Origin: Albimonas sp036154955
GTDB lineage: Bacteria > Pseudomonadota > Alphaproteobacteria > Rhodobacterales > Rhodobacteraceae
Direction of reading: 5' to 3'
NCBI GenBank assembly: GCA_036154955.1
Contig: JAYZWL010000152.1
Coordinates: 1-64,000, forward strand
DNA length: 64,000 nucleotides
Positions within the stretch are counted from its first letter, which is position 1; every line of letters starts with the position of its first letter. This document shows, in pieces, positions 16,216-24,250 of this stretch. Position numbers and translations under genes: made by a program. Below the pieces are notes generated by a model. It did not search any database and was not told where the DNA came from. It worked only from the letters and a program-made list of their open reading frames with translations.

Positions 16216-16615
16216 GCCGGGCGGGGCGCGTCCGCAGGGTCGGCGACGAATCGGAAAAAACCTTTTTCGCCGCGAACCGCCGCGCGCCGCGGCGCGGGGT
16301 CGGTTGGGCGTTCGCAACTATGCGCACTCCACACTATTCCAATGAAACCAATCCGTTAACCTTTCCGAAGCGTGAAATAATTCAGGATTCCCGCGGGATT
16401 CATCGGCCTGAACCGGCCTGAAGCATTCTATTGCGCCGCAACACGAGCTATCTCCCCCGCCGTGCTCGTGACGCGGGGTCACTCCGCGGACTCGATCCCC
16501 GCGCGCCGCCTCCCCAGGGCGACGCGCGGGCGATGGACGGCCGGACAACGACCCGGCCTCCGGCTGCCGGCCGGCGACGCCGACCCCAACGGTTTCGCCA
16601 GATGGCCCACTTGCC
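16216..16615. other. gene-free region with low-GC island; possible small RNA
   Basis: No convincing coding frame. Bases about 16310-16440 are unusually AT-rich for this window and contain TTAACC (16358-16363) with TAATTC about 16 bases on, a possible rightward promoter, plus a direct repeat CGGCCTGAA. A rightward hairpin with T-run follows at 16616-16653, about 400 bases after the TetR stop, which would fit a small RNA or a long 3' UTR. Confidence 0.35.
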
Positions 16616-16653
16616 CCCCGGGCGACGACGCTCCTGCCGTCGTCCGGGGTTTT
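16616..16653 (+). terminator. rho-independent terminator, rightward
   Basis: Arms CCCCGGGCGACG and CGTCGTCCGGGG pair over 12 bases with one G-U, followed by TTTT (16650-16653). It points rightward, so it ends either the TetR transcript or a small RNA from the low-GC island. It also separates the convergent AA_synth gene. Confidence 0.6.
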
Positions 16654-16687
16654 CGCGTCCGGTGGCCCGGAGGGCCGTCGCGGCGCG

Positions 16688-17275
16688 TCAGCGCAGCCCG
16701 TCCTCGCCGGTCACGTCCCAGGCTTCCAGCCCGCCCATGCGCGAATGCACCCGGCCGCCCCACGACATGCCCAGCGCGAACAGGATCTCGCCCGCCCGCG
16801 GCCCGTCGGGAAGCCCCACCTCCATCGCGTCGAAATGCGAACGGACATAGGCGGCGTTGACATGGCCCAGCGGCAGGTCCAGCCGCGCGCCCATGCCCCC
16901 CATCTTCATCGCCGAGGGCACGATGGCCTTCGACGGCGACACCAGCGCCCGCATCGCGTAGCCGCCGGGCACGTGCCACAGCGCGCCATGCTCGATCTCG
17001 CCGCCCTCGCCGACGATGGCGCCCTTGCCGTAGCCGTCGACCCTGTCGGCGCCGCCCATCGCCTCCACCAGCCGGGCGGCCATCATCTCGCCCAGCGGGC
17101 GCAGCGCCTCCATCGCCGGCTGCAGATCCGGGGCGTAGGCGCCCTCGAACGGGTTGGCGACGATGGCCAGCATGGCGGCGCGGCGCTTCGGCTCCGCCGG
17201 GGCGGGGCCGCCCTCGTGGAAGATCTCCTCGACGATCAGCGCGGTGCGGCGGATCGGGAAAGCGGCGTCGGTCAT
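16688..17275 (-). CDS. AA_synth (DUF1185) family protein
   Basis: 195 residues from ATG 17275, after GAGGGAGAAG; the stop of the UPF0280 gene overlaps it (ATGA). The sequence (RRTALIVEEIFHEGG, ANPFEGAYAPDLQPAMEAL, GYGKGAIVGEGGEIEHGALWH) matches the family named 'amino acid synthesis' in databases, whose reaction is not established. The many conserved Glu and His residues suggest metal or amide chemistry (inference). Last gene of the nicotinate-type cluster. The family recurs, as I recall, beside 6-hydroxynicotinate reductase genes, which argues for a role in ring opening or nitrogen release. Confidence 0.82.
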   Translation of the reverse strand: MTDAAFPIRRTALIVEEIFHEGGPAPAEPKRRAAMLAIVANPFEGAYAPDLQPAMEALRPLGEMMAARLVEAMGGADRVDGYGKGAIVGEGGEIEHGALWHVPGGYAMRALVSPSKAIVPSAMKMGGMGARLDLPLGHVNAAYVRSHFDAMEVGLPDGPRAGEILFALGMSWGGRVHSRMGGLEAWDVTGEDGLR

Positions 17276-18180
17276 GGTCTCTTCTCCCTCGGTCCCGCGA
17301 GGCGCGGGTCGCCCGCGACGCGGGTCCGGCCTGCGAGGGTCAATGCGGCGGCCTCGATCAGGCCGCGCGCGCGCATGGTCTCGGCGACGGCGAGGCCCGC
17401 GTCCAGCGCCGCCTCCGCCTCCGCCGCGGTCAGGGGGCCGACGTCGAGCGTCACCGCCCGGTCGCCCAGGTCGCTGTCGGGGGCCTCGTCCCGGGCCGGG
17501 CCGCGGCGGATGGCGGGGTGACCGGGCAGGTCCACGGCGTTGGCGATCAGCGTGGCGGCCACGTCGGCCCCGGCGGCGGAGCAGGCGAGCACGGTGACCG
17601 CGTCGGCGATCCCGAACGAGAAGCTGCGCCCCCGCCAGCCGGAGGTGGCGACGCCCCGCGCCGCGTCCCCGGCCCGGATCAGGGCGCGCCCGCCGCCGAT
17701 GCCGTCCGGCGCGCCCAGCGCCACGGTCAGCGCCTGCCCGGGCGCGAGGAACAGGGCCGCGTCGCCGCCGTTGTTGACGTAGGCGCGGGTCAGCCGCCGC
17801 CCGGCGACGGTCGCCGCCAGCACCTCGTCCGCCACCGCGCCGGCCACGGCGGCCATCGGGGTCACGAAGCCGCCCGCATGGGGCAGGCAGGCGGCGCGCA
17901 TCCGCCCGGCGACGACGCCCGACGGCGCGGGCGCGTCGGCCGCCAGGGGCGCGCGCAGCAGGGCCAGCTCCGCCACCAGTTCCCCCAGCAGGGGCGCGAA
18001 GCGGGCCTCCGCCTGGGCCAGCGCGGCGCGGATCTCCGCCTCCGGCCCGAAGGCCTCGACCACCAGGTCGATAGGGCCCTGATGCAGGTGCAGCCGCCGC
18101 CCGTCGGGCAGCATCGCCGCCTGCGCCTCCCAGCCGGAGGGCGCGGGGGGGCGGGCGGAGGTCAGCCCCGGCGCGGCCAT
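17272..18180 (-). CDS. UPF0280 family protein (ApbE-like fold)
   Basis: 302 residues. Recognised by the central AYVNNGGDAALFLAPGQAL and GVATSGWRGRSFSFGIADAVTVLA, typical of UPF0280, a family distantly related to the flavin transferase ApbE. The reaction is unknown. ATG 18180 lies inside the end of the 6-hydroxynicotinate-reductase-like gene (19-base overlap), and the stop overlaps the AA_synth start, so the three are translationally linked. A flavin-related role, for example covalent flavinylation of a cluster enzyme, is conceivable but speculative. Confidence 0.83.
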   Translation of the reverse strand: MAAPGLTSARPPAPSGWEAQAAMLPDGRRLHLHQGPIDLVVEAFGPEAEIRAALAQAEARFAPLLGELVAELALLRAPLAADAPAPSGVVAGRMRAACLPHAGGFVTPMAAVAGAVADEVLAATVAGRRLTRAYVNNGGDAALFLAPGQALTVALGAPDGIGGGRALIRAGDAARGVATSGWRGRSFSFGIADAVTVLACSAAGADVAATLIANAVDLPGHPAIRRGPARDEAPDSDLGDRAVTLDVGPLTAAEAEAALDAGLAVAETMRARGLIEAAALTLAGRTRVAGDPRLAGPREKRP

Positions 18181-19658
18181 CGCATGCCCGGGCCATGGCC
18201 CGGCCCGGCCCCCACGCCGCGGGTCGCCGCGCCGTATTCGCCGCCCCGCGCCAGCACGTCCTCCACCGGGCGGATCGCGCCCAGATGTCCGCCCATCCCC
18301 GCATAGGCGTCGCGGCTCAGCGTGAATTCCAACGGCGCCACCAGCGCCGGCGTGGGCACATAGCCGAAGGCGCGCTCCGGCAGGTCCAGCACGTCGGCCA
18401 TCAGCGTGATGCCCCCGCCCGGCCAGATCCAGACCGGCGCGCCCGCGCAGGTCACGCGGGTCTCGCCCGCCTGCACCGAGCGCGTCAGCCGCACCGGGTT
18501 GCCGGTCACCCCCGCCCGCAGGCTCCCCCCGGCGCCGCCGACGAAGAGCACGGTGCAGAGCGCCGGCTCGCAATTCTCCTCGATCACCGAGACCGGGCCG
18601 CGCAGCGCCTCGGGCAGCGGGGCGGGGCGGGGGACCAGATCCTCGTCCAGCACGTAGAAGCCGTGCTGCTCGCCGGTGGTGGAGACCATCAGCAGCCGCA
18701 GCCCGGGCCGCGCGCCCTTCTTCGGGTTCCACTCGCCGAGGATCTGGAGCGGGTCGTCGATATCCGCCCCGCCCCAGCCCTTGCCCGGCTCCGCCACCCG
18801 GAAATAGCGGCCGGGAGTGGAGCGGCGGCCCTTGATGCGGATGCCGGTGTCGGGCCAGCCGATCTCCTTGCCCGCCTGATGCTCGGAGACGACGCCGGTG
18901 ATGTGGTCGTCGACGACCACCACCTCGTCGGCCAGCCCCTGCCACTGCGTCGCGAACATGCCGATGGTGGCCGAGCCGCAGCCGACGCGCATCTTGCTCT
19001 CCACCTGCCCGTCGACGATGGGCGGCCGGCCCGCCTGCACGGTCACGGTCGCGCCGCCGTCGATGGTCAGCTCCACCGCCTCGCGGTTGCAGAGCGCGAG
19101 CAGGGTCTCGCAGGTCACCCGGCCCTCGCGCTTCTCGCCGCCCGTCAGGTGGCGCACGCCGCCGAGGCTGAGCATCTGGGAGCCGTATTCGGCGGTGGTC
19201 ACATGCCCCACCGTCTCGCCGTCGGCGCGGACCATTGCGGTCTCGTCGCCCAGATGCCGGTCGGTGTCGATCTTCAGCTTGACCCCGCAATAGGAGAAGA
19301 TCGCCTCGGTCACCACCGTCACCAGCTCCGCCCCCTCGACCTCGCGCGAGACGATGAAGGGCGCGGGCTTGTAGTCGGGATAGGTGGTGCCGGCGCCGAG
19401 CCCGGTGACGAAGCGGCGCTCATCGGGCGCGGGGGCGCCGTCCCAGTCGGCGCCGAGGAAGGGGGTCACGGCCTCGCCCGCCTCCAGCGCGGCGTCGAGC
19501 ACGGTGAGCGGGTCGCATCGCACGATGCGCCCGCCCGCGTTGGCGTAGCGGTCGCAGGCGCCGGTCTTGCCCTCGGCCACGTAGCACATGACCGGGCAGG
19601 CGTCGCAGCGGATCTTTTCCACGGACTTGCGGGGGGTGTTGGCGTCGGTTCCGTCCAT
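18162..19658 (-). CDS. 6-hydroxynicotinate reductase-like iron-sulfur protein
   Basis: 498 residues from ATG 19658, preceded by GGAGG. The N-terminus has four cysteines (Cys18, 21, 25, 35; CDACPVMC then ACDRYAN) that can hold a [4Fe-4S] cluster, followed by a long region with CGSATIGMF and the VVVDDHITGVVSEHQAGKE segment. Length and motifs match proteins annotated as 6-hydroxynicotinate reductase; the Eubacterium barkeri enzyme reduces 6-hydroxynicotinate to 1,4,5,6-tetrahydro-6-oxonicotinate with ferredoxin. The neighbouring molybdenum hydroxylase would supply 6-hydroxynicotinate. A different N-heterocycle is the main alternative. Confidence 0.72.
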   Translation of the reverse strand: MDGTDANTPRKSVEKIRCDACPVMCYVAEGKTGACDRYANAGGRIVRCDPLTVLDAALEAGEAVTPFLGADWDGAPAPDERRFVTGLGAGTTYPDYKPAPFIVSREVEGAELVTVVTEAIFSYCGVKLKIDTDRHLGDETAMVRADGETVGHVTTAEYGSQMLSLGGVRHLTGGEKREGRVTCETLLALCNREAVELTIDGGATVTVQAGRPPIVDGQVESKMRVGCGSATIGMFATQWQGLADEVVVVDDHITGVVSEHQAGKEIGWPDTGIRIKGRRSTPGRYFRVAEPGKGWGGADIDDPLQILGEWNPKKGARPGLRLLMVSTTGEQHGFYVLDEDLVPRPAPLPEALRGPVSVIEENCEPALCTVLFVGGAGGSLRAGVTGNPVRLTRSVQAGETRVTCAGAPVWIWPGGGITLMADVLDLPERAFGYVPTPALVAPLEFTLSRDAYAGMGGHLGAIRPVEDVLARGGEYGAATRGVGAGPGHGPGMRWPRRG

Positions 19659-19770
19659 CACGCGGCCTCCGGGCTGGGGGTCGGGGACGCCGGGCGCCCG
19701 GAGGCCGCGCCGCGCGGGCGGACGGTCATGGCTCTCGGGCGGGTCGTCGCGCGGCTCCAGCATCCGGCCG

Positions 19771-22569
19771 TCATGGCGCCCACCCCGCGTCCTTCGCCCG
19801 GTCGATCGCCGCCAGCACCCGGTGCGGCAGCGCCGGAACCTTGGTGATCCGCGCGCCCGAGGCGTGGCGGATGGCGTTGAGGATCGCGGGCGCGGTGGGG
19901 ATCAGCGCGTGCTCGCCGAGCCCCCGCGCGCCGAACGGCCCCTCGGGGTCCGGCGTCTCCAGCAGGATCGAGCGGATCTCGGGCATGTCGCCGGTGGTGG
20001 GGATCAGGTAGTCGTGCAGGTTCTCGGTGCGGCCGGGAATGAACTCCTCCATCAGCGCGAGGCCCAGCCCCTGCGCCACGCCGCCCTCGATCTGGCCTTC
20101 GGCCAGCATCGGGTTGATGACCCGGCCGAGATCGTGGGCCGCGGTCAGCCGCGTGACCTTCGCCACGCCCAGCGCCATGTCCACGGTCACCTCCGCCACC
20201 TGCGCGCCATAGCCGTAGACCGCGTAGGGAACCCCCTGCCCGTCGGCGTCGAGCGGCGTGGTCGGCGGGTCGTAGCGCGCCTCCGCCGCCAGCACGTAGC
20301 CCCATGCGGCGGCGTCCGCCGAGGGCGCGACGGCGGAAAGGTCCAGCGCCCTGGTCTCGCCGCCCTCCGTCCCCTCGATCCCCGCCGGCGTCGCGCGCAG
20401 CCGGGCCGCGTCGCCCATGTTCAGCGCCCGCAGGATCTCCGCCCGCAGGGCCGCCCCCGCCGCCTGCGCCGCGCGCCCGGTGACGAAGGTCTGGCGGGAG
20501 GCGGAGGTCTTGCCGCAATCGGGGGTCAGGGCGGTGTCCGGGCCGATAAGGACCAGCGCCTCGGGCGCGATGCCCAGCGCCTCGGCGCAGATCTGGGGGA
20601 TGACGGTGTTGGAGCCCTGCCCGATATCCGTCGCCCCCTGATGCAGGACCACCCGCCCGTCCGCCCGCACGCCCACCCGCACGGTGGACGGGTTGGGCAG
20701 CCCGGTGTTGCCGCAGCCATACCAGCAGGAGGCGACGCCCACGCCGTGCCGCAGCACCCCGCCCGCCGCGTTGGCGGCCTCGGCCCGCGCCAGCGCCTCG
20801 GCCCACGGCCCCGCCAGCGCGTCGAGACAGGCGCCGATGCCGACCCCGCGCAGCACCTGCCCGCAGACCGTCGCCTCGCCCTCGCCCAGCGCGTTGCGCC
20901 GCCGGAACTCCAGCCGGTCGATCCCCAGCCGGATCGCGAGGTCGTCGTAGAGCGTCTCCTGCACCAGCGCCGCCTGCGGCACGCCGAAGCCGCGGAAGGC
21001 GCCGGCGGGCGTGCCGTTGGTATGGATCGCCCGCGCCTCGGCCCGGTAGTTGGGCGTGCGGTAGGGGCCGGAGGCGTGGACCGGCACCCGGTTCGCCACC
21101 GTCGGCCCCCAGCTTGCGTAAGCCCCGGTGTTGAAGTCGCCGTCGAAGGCCATGCCGGTGATCCGCCCCGTCGCGTCCGCCCCGATCCGTCCCCGCATCC
21201 GCGCCGGGTGGCGCTTGGTGGTGGAGGCCATGGACTCCGCCCGGCTCAGCACCATGCGGCAGGGCCGCCCCAGCTTCAGCGCCGCCAGCCCCAGCAGCGG
21301 CTGAACCGAGAGGTCGAGCTTGGAGCCGAACCCGCCCCCCGCCGCGGTGGGGACGATTCGCACCCGCTCCTTCGGCAGGCCGAGCACCAGCGCCACGTCG
21401 TCCCGGTCCATCACCGGGGCCTGGGTGCAGGCGGCGATGACCAGCGTCTCGCCCTCCATCCAGGCGGCGCCGGCCTCGGGCTCGATATAGGCGTGCTCGA
21501 CATAAGAGGTCTCGAAGGCGACCTCCGCCACCTCGGCGGCGGCGGCGAGCCCGGCCTCGGCGTCGCCCTGGCGCACGAGACCTCGGATCAGCAGGTTGCC
21601 CGGTCGCTCCGGGTGGACCAGCGCCGCGCCGGGGGCGGCGGCGTCCTCCGGCTCCAGGGCCGGGGTCGCGGGCGTCCAGGTCACCGGGAAGTCGGAGAGG
21701 TCGAGCGCCGCCATCGCCCCGGCCTCGCCTGCCACCAGCGCCACCGCCTCGCCGCGGAAGCGGGCGCCGGTCGCGGGCTCGGCCAGCGCCGGCTGGTCCG
21801 CGCAGTCGGGGATCACGCCGAAGCGGTTGCGGCCGGGGATGTCGGCGGCGGTGAAGGCCGCGACGAGGCCCGGGCGCGCGGCGACCCACCCCGCGAGATC
21901 CCCGAAGGCGAAGCACGCCCGGTGATGGGGCGAGCGCACCGCGCGCAGGACCAGCGCCCCTTCGGGCCAGGCGTCGGCGCCGAAGATCTCCGTGCCGTCC
22001 ACCTTGGGGCGGCCGTCCAGCCGCTCGATCCGCGCGCCGACGGGGGCGTGGTCGGGGGCAGGGGCGGGGGCGGCGCCGGGGAGCTCGGCATGGGCGGCGC
22101 AGACCGCGTCGACGATCTTGGCGTAGCCGGTGCAGCGGCAGAGCACGCCGCCCAGCGCATCTTCGACCTGGGCGCGGCTCGGGCGCGGGGTCTCGCGCAG
22201 CAGGGCGGCGGCGGTGGTCAGCATCCCCGGCGTGCAGATCCCGCATTGCGCCGCGCCATGGCGCAGGAAGGACCGTTGCAGGGCGTTGACCTCGGCCCCG
22301 CCCAGCCCCGCGACGGTGGTCACCTCCCGCCCCGCGGCCTGGCCGAGCGGGGTGAGGCAGGCGCAGACCGGCGCGCCGTCGAGCAGCACCGTGCAGGCCC
22401 CGCAATCGCCCGCGTCGCAGCCCGATTTCACGCCCCGCACCCCCGCCGCCTCGCGCAGCGCGTCCGACAGCCGCCGGGCCGGATCGGCGGCGATGCGCGC
22501 GGGGCGCCCGTCCAGCGTGAGCGCGACCCCCGGGGCGAGCCCCGAACCTGCGGCGTCGTCGAGGCTCAT
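19771..22569 (-). CDS. fused [2Fe-2S]/molybdopterin dehydrogenase, candidate nicotinate dehydrogenase
   Basis: 932 residues, a fusion of small and large subunits of the xanthine dehydrogenase family. The plant-type ferredoxin domain has Cys51, 56, 59, 71; the second cluster has Cys109, 112, 144, 146 (CGICTPGM and CRCTGYAK). From about residue 180 on is the molybdopterin part with AAGGGFGSKLDLS, NGTPAGAFRGFG and, near the end, GARGLGEHAL, whose Glu886 is the catalytic base. The enzyme hydroxylates an N-heterocycle next to nitrogen using water. Its ATG overlaps the stop of the FAD subunit (ATGA). The following reductase-like gene and the MarR-pncB pair make nicotinate the likely substrate; purine or another ring is the alternative. 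Confidence 0.85.
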   Translation of the reverse strand: MSLDDAAGSGLAPGVALTLDGRPARIAADPARRLSDALREAAGVRGVKSGCDAGDCGACTVLLDGAPVCACLTPLGQAAGREVTTVAGLGGAEVNALQRSFLRHGAAQCGICTPGMLTTAAALLRETPRPSRAQVEDALGGVLCRCTGYAKIVDAVCAAHAELPGAAPAPAPDHAPVGARIERLDGRPKVDGTEIFGADAWPEGALVLRAVRSPHHRACFAFGDLAGWVAARPGLVAAFTAADIPGRNRFGVIPDCADQPALAEPATGARFRGEAVALVAGEAGAMAALDLSDFPVTWTPATPALEPEDAAAPGAALVHPERPGNLLIRGLVRQGDAEAGLAAAAEVAEVAFETSYVEHAYIEPEAGAAWMEGETLVIAACTQAPVMDRDDVALVLGLPKERVRIVPTAAGGGFGSKLDLSVQPLLGLAALKLGRPCRMVLSRAESMASTTKRHPARMRGRIGADATGRITGMAFDGDFNTGAYASWGPTVANRVPVHASGPYRTPNYRAEARAIHTNGTPAGAFRGFGVPQAALVQETLYDDLAIRLGIDRLEFRRRNALGEGEATVCGQVLRGVGIGACLDALAGPWAEALARAEAANAAGGVLRHGVGVASCWYGCGNTGLPNPSTVRVGVRADGRVVLHQGATDIGQGSNTVIPQICAEALGIAPEALVLIGPDTALTPDCGKTSASRQTFVTGRAAQAAGAALRAEILRALNMGDAARLRATPAGIEGTEGGETRALDLSAVAPSADAAAWGYVLAAEARYDPPTTPLDADGQGVPYAVYGYGAQVAEVTVDMALGVAKVTRLTAAHDLGRVINPMLAEGQIEGGVAQGLGLALMEEFIPGRTENLHDYLIPTTGDMPEIRSILLETPDPEGPFGARGLGEHALIPTAPAILNAIRHASGARITKVPALPHRVLAAIDRAKDAGWAP

Positions 22570-23465
22570 GCGGCGGTCTCCCGAAGGCTGGGGGCGGCGG
22601 GCGCGTCCAGGGCGGCGGCGACGGCCCGGCGCAGGATCTCGGCGGCGGCGCGACGGCGATAGGCGGCGTCGGCGCGGATGTCGTCGATGGGGGCGATGGC
22701 GGCGGCCACGGCGGCGTCGGTCACGGCCCCGGCGAGGGTCGCGTCGGCGGGCCGCCCGACCAGCGCCGCCTCGACCTCCGGCAACCGCGCCGCGACCGGC
22801 CCGCAGGCGCCCAGCGCCAGCGCGGCGGCGGTCACCCGGCCCGCGGACGTCTCCAGCCGCGCGGCGGCCATGGCGATGGAGATGACCAGATGCGCCCGCG
22901 CGCCCAGCTTCTCGAACCCGCCCCGCCCGGCCAGCGCGGCGGAGGGGAGGATCACGGCGGTCAGCAGCTCGTCGCCCGCCAGCGCCGTGGCGCGCGGCCC
23001 GTGCAGGAAGGCGGCCAGCGGCAGGCGGCGGGTTCCGCGGACCGAGGCCAGCTCCACCTCCGCGTCCAGCGTCAGCAGCGGCGGAACCCCGTCCGCGGCG
23101 GGCGAGGCGTTGCACAGGTTGCCGCCGACGGTGCCGCGGTTCTGGATCTGGCGGGAACCGACCTGCCGCGCCGCGGCCCTCAGCCCGGCGCAGGCGGCGG
23201 GAAGCCGCGCCTCGGCCACCTCCGTCCAGGTGGTCGCCGCCCCGATGCGCAGCCCGTCCGGCCCGCAGGAGAGCCCTTGCAGCGCGGCGCAACCGGTCAG
23301 GTCCAGCACCGGACCGGCGAGCCCCGGACGCGCGGTCATCGCGAAAAGGTCGGTGCCCCCCGCCAGCACCGCGCCGCCGCCCGCCTCCGCCGCCTCCGCG
23401 CGCAGGGCCAGGGCGCGTTCGAGGCTTTCGGGGCGCTCATAGCCGGTCGGGGGCTGCTGGCTCAT
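22566..23465 (-). CDS. FAD-binding subunit of molybdopterin dehydrogenase
   Basis: 299 residues from ATG 23465. FAD pyrophosphate loops AGGTDLFAM (about 35) and NRGTVGGNLCNASPAAD (about 110-126) are those of the CoxM/XdhB-type medium subunit, followed by the CO-dehydrogenase flavoprotein C-terminal domain with FEKLGARAHLVISIA. It carries electrons from the molybdenum/iron-sulfur chain to an acceptor. First gene of the leftward nicotinate-type operon, downstream of the operator at 23521-23538. An upstream in-frame ATG at 23570 would run across that operator and is rejected. Confidence 0.9.
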   Translation of the reverse strand: MSQQPPTGYERPESLERALALRAEAAEAGGGAVLAGGTDLFAMTARPGLAGPVLDLTGCAALQGLSCGPDGLRIGAATTWTEVAEARLPAACAGLRAAARQVGSRQIQNRGTVGGNLCNASPAADGVPPLLTLDAEVELASVRGTRRLPLAAFLHGPRATALAGDELLTAVILPSAALAGRGGFEKLGARAHLVISIAMAAARLETSAGRVTAAALALGACGPVAARLPEVEAALVGRPADATLAGAVTDAAVAAAIAPIDDIRADAAYRRRAAAEILRRAVAAALDAPAAPSLRETAA

Positions 23466-23520
23466 CGACGTCTCCGGAGACGGGTCCGACGGCGGGCGCC
23501 GGGAGGAAACCGGCCGCCGT

Positions 23521-23538
23521 GATCGTTTGCGTGCAAAC
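23521..23538. promoter_or_regulatory. palindromic operator, MarR candidate, nicotinate operon promoter
   Basis: GTTTGC-GT-GCAAAC (23525-23538) is a perfect dyad, preceded by GATC, in the 241-base gap between the leftward molybdenum hydroxylase operon and the rightward MarR gene. MarR dimers bind such short dyads. A related site lies at 36954-36970 before the Liv-type operon. Confidence 0.6.
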
Positions 23539-23706
23539 ACCAGCCTGCGCCCCGCCTCCGCCCCTGTCAATCGCCGGCCGCGCCTATGGACGCCCCCCCC
23601 GCCGAACGACCCCGCCGAACGCCGTCCCGGCCGGGCCTGTCAATTCCCCCCCGCTTGGGCTAGTCAGGGCGAAACCACGGCTTTCGGGAGGACGGCTAAG
23701 TTGGCG

Positions 23707-24216
23707 ATGGCGACCAAGGCGGGCGCGAAACGGGACGCGGCGCGCGATCCGGCGCAGGCGTCCACGACCGCGCCGGAAGCCGGAGCGGGCGCGGAGATGG
23801 AGGCGGCGGACGCCTACCGGCTCGACGCCCAGGTGGGTCACCTGCTGCGCCGCGCCAACCAGCGGCACCTGTCGATCTTCTCCGACCTGATCCCCGACCT
23901 GACCCCGCGCCAGTTCGCGGCGCTGGCCAAGCTGCAGGAAGGCGGCCCCGTGTCCCAGAACCAGCTGGGCCGGGCCACCGCCATGGACGCGGCCACCATC
24001 AAGGGCGTGATCGACCGGCTCGCCAAACGGGAGCTGGTGTCCACCGCCCCCTCCCCCGACGACCGCCGCCGGCTGATCGTGTCGCTCACCCCGGCGGGCG
24101 AGGCGCTGTTCGCCTCCGTCGCCGACGCCGCTTTCCGGGCCACCGCCGCGACGCTCGCCCCGCTCGATCCCGACGACCGGGCGCAGCTGCTGCGCCTGCT
24201 GGTCCGCATCTCCTGA
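23707..24216 (+). CDS. MarR-family regulator, likely repressor of the nicotinate cluster
   Basis: 169 residues from ATG 23707; a TTG at 23701 fits the GGGAGG ribosome site (9-base spacing) even better, adding two residues. After a low-complexity tail of about 35 residues comes a MarR winged helix: YRLDAQVGHLLRRANQRHL dimer helix, VSQNQLGRATAMDAATIKGV recognition region, and the wing in SPDDRRRLIVSLT. MarR-type NicR controls nicotinate genes in Pseudomonas putida; the position here, divergent from a nicotinate-type hydroxylase operon and 34 bases before pncB, supports the same job. Ligand and orthology need an alignment. Confidence 0.87.
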   Translation: MATKAGAKRDAARDPAQASTTAPEAGAGAEMEAADAYRLDAQVGHLLRRANQRHLSIFSDLIPDLTPRQFAALAKLQEGGPVSQNQLGRATAMDAATIKGVIDRLAKRELVSTAPSPDDRRRLIVSLTPAGEALFASVADAAFRATAATLAPLDPDDRAQLLRLLVRIS

Positions 24217-24250
24217 TCTCCCCGCCCCCGTTCCGGACCGGCCGCCGCCC

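Noticed and set aside
16318..16548. Short leftward frame of 76 codons in the low-GC island
   Set aside because: No ribosome site or homology pattern; the region fits a non-coding RNA or leader better.
19588..22662. Rightward frame of 1024 codons
   Set aside because: Antisense to the Mo hydroxylase gene; no domain, composition of a shadow frame.
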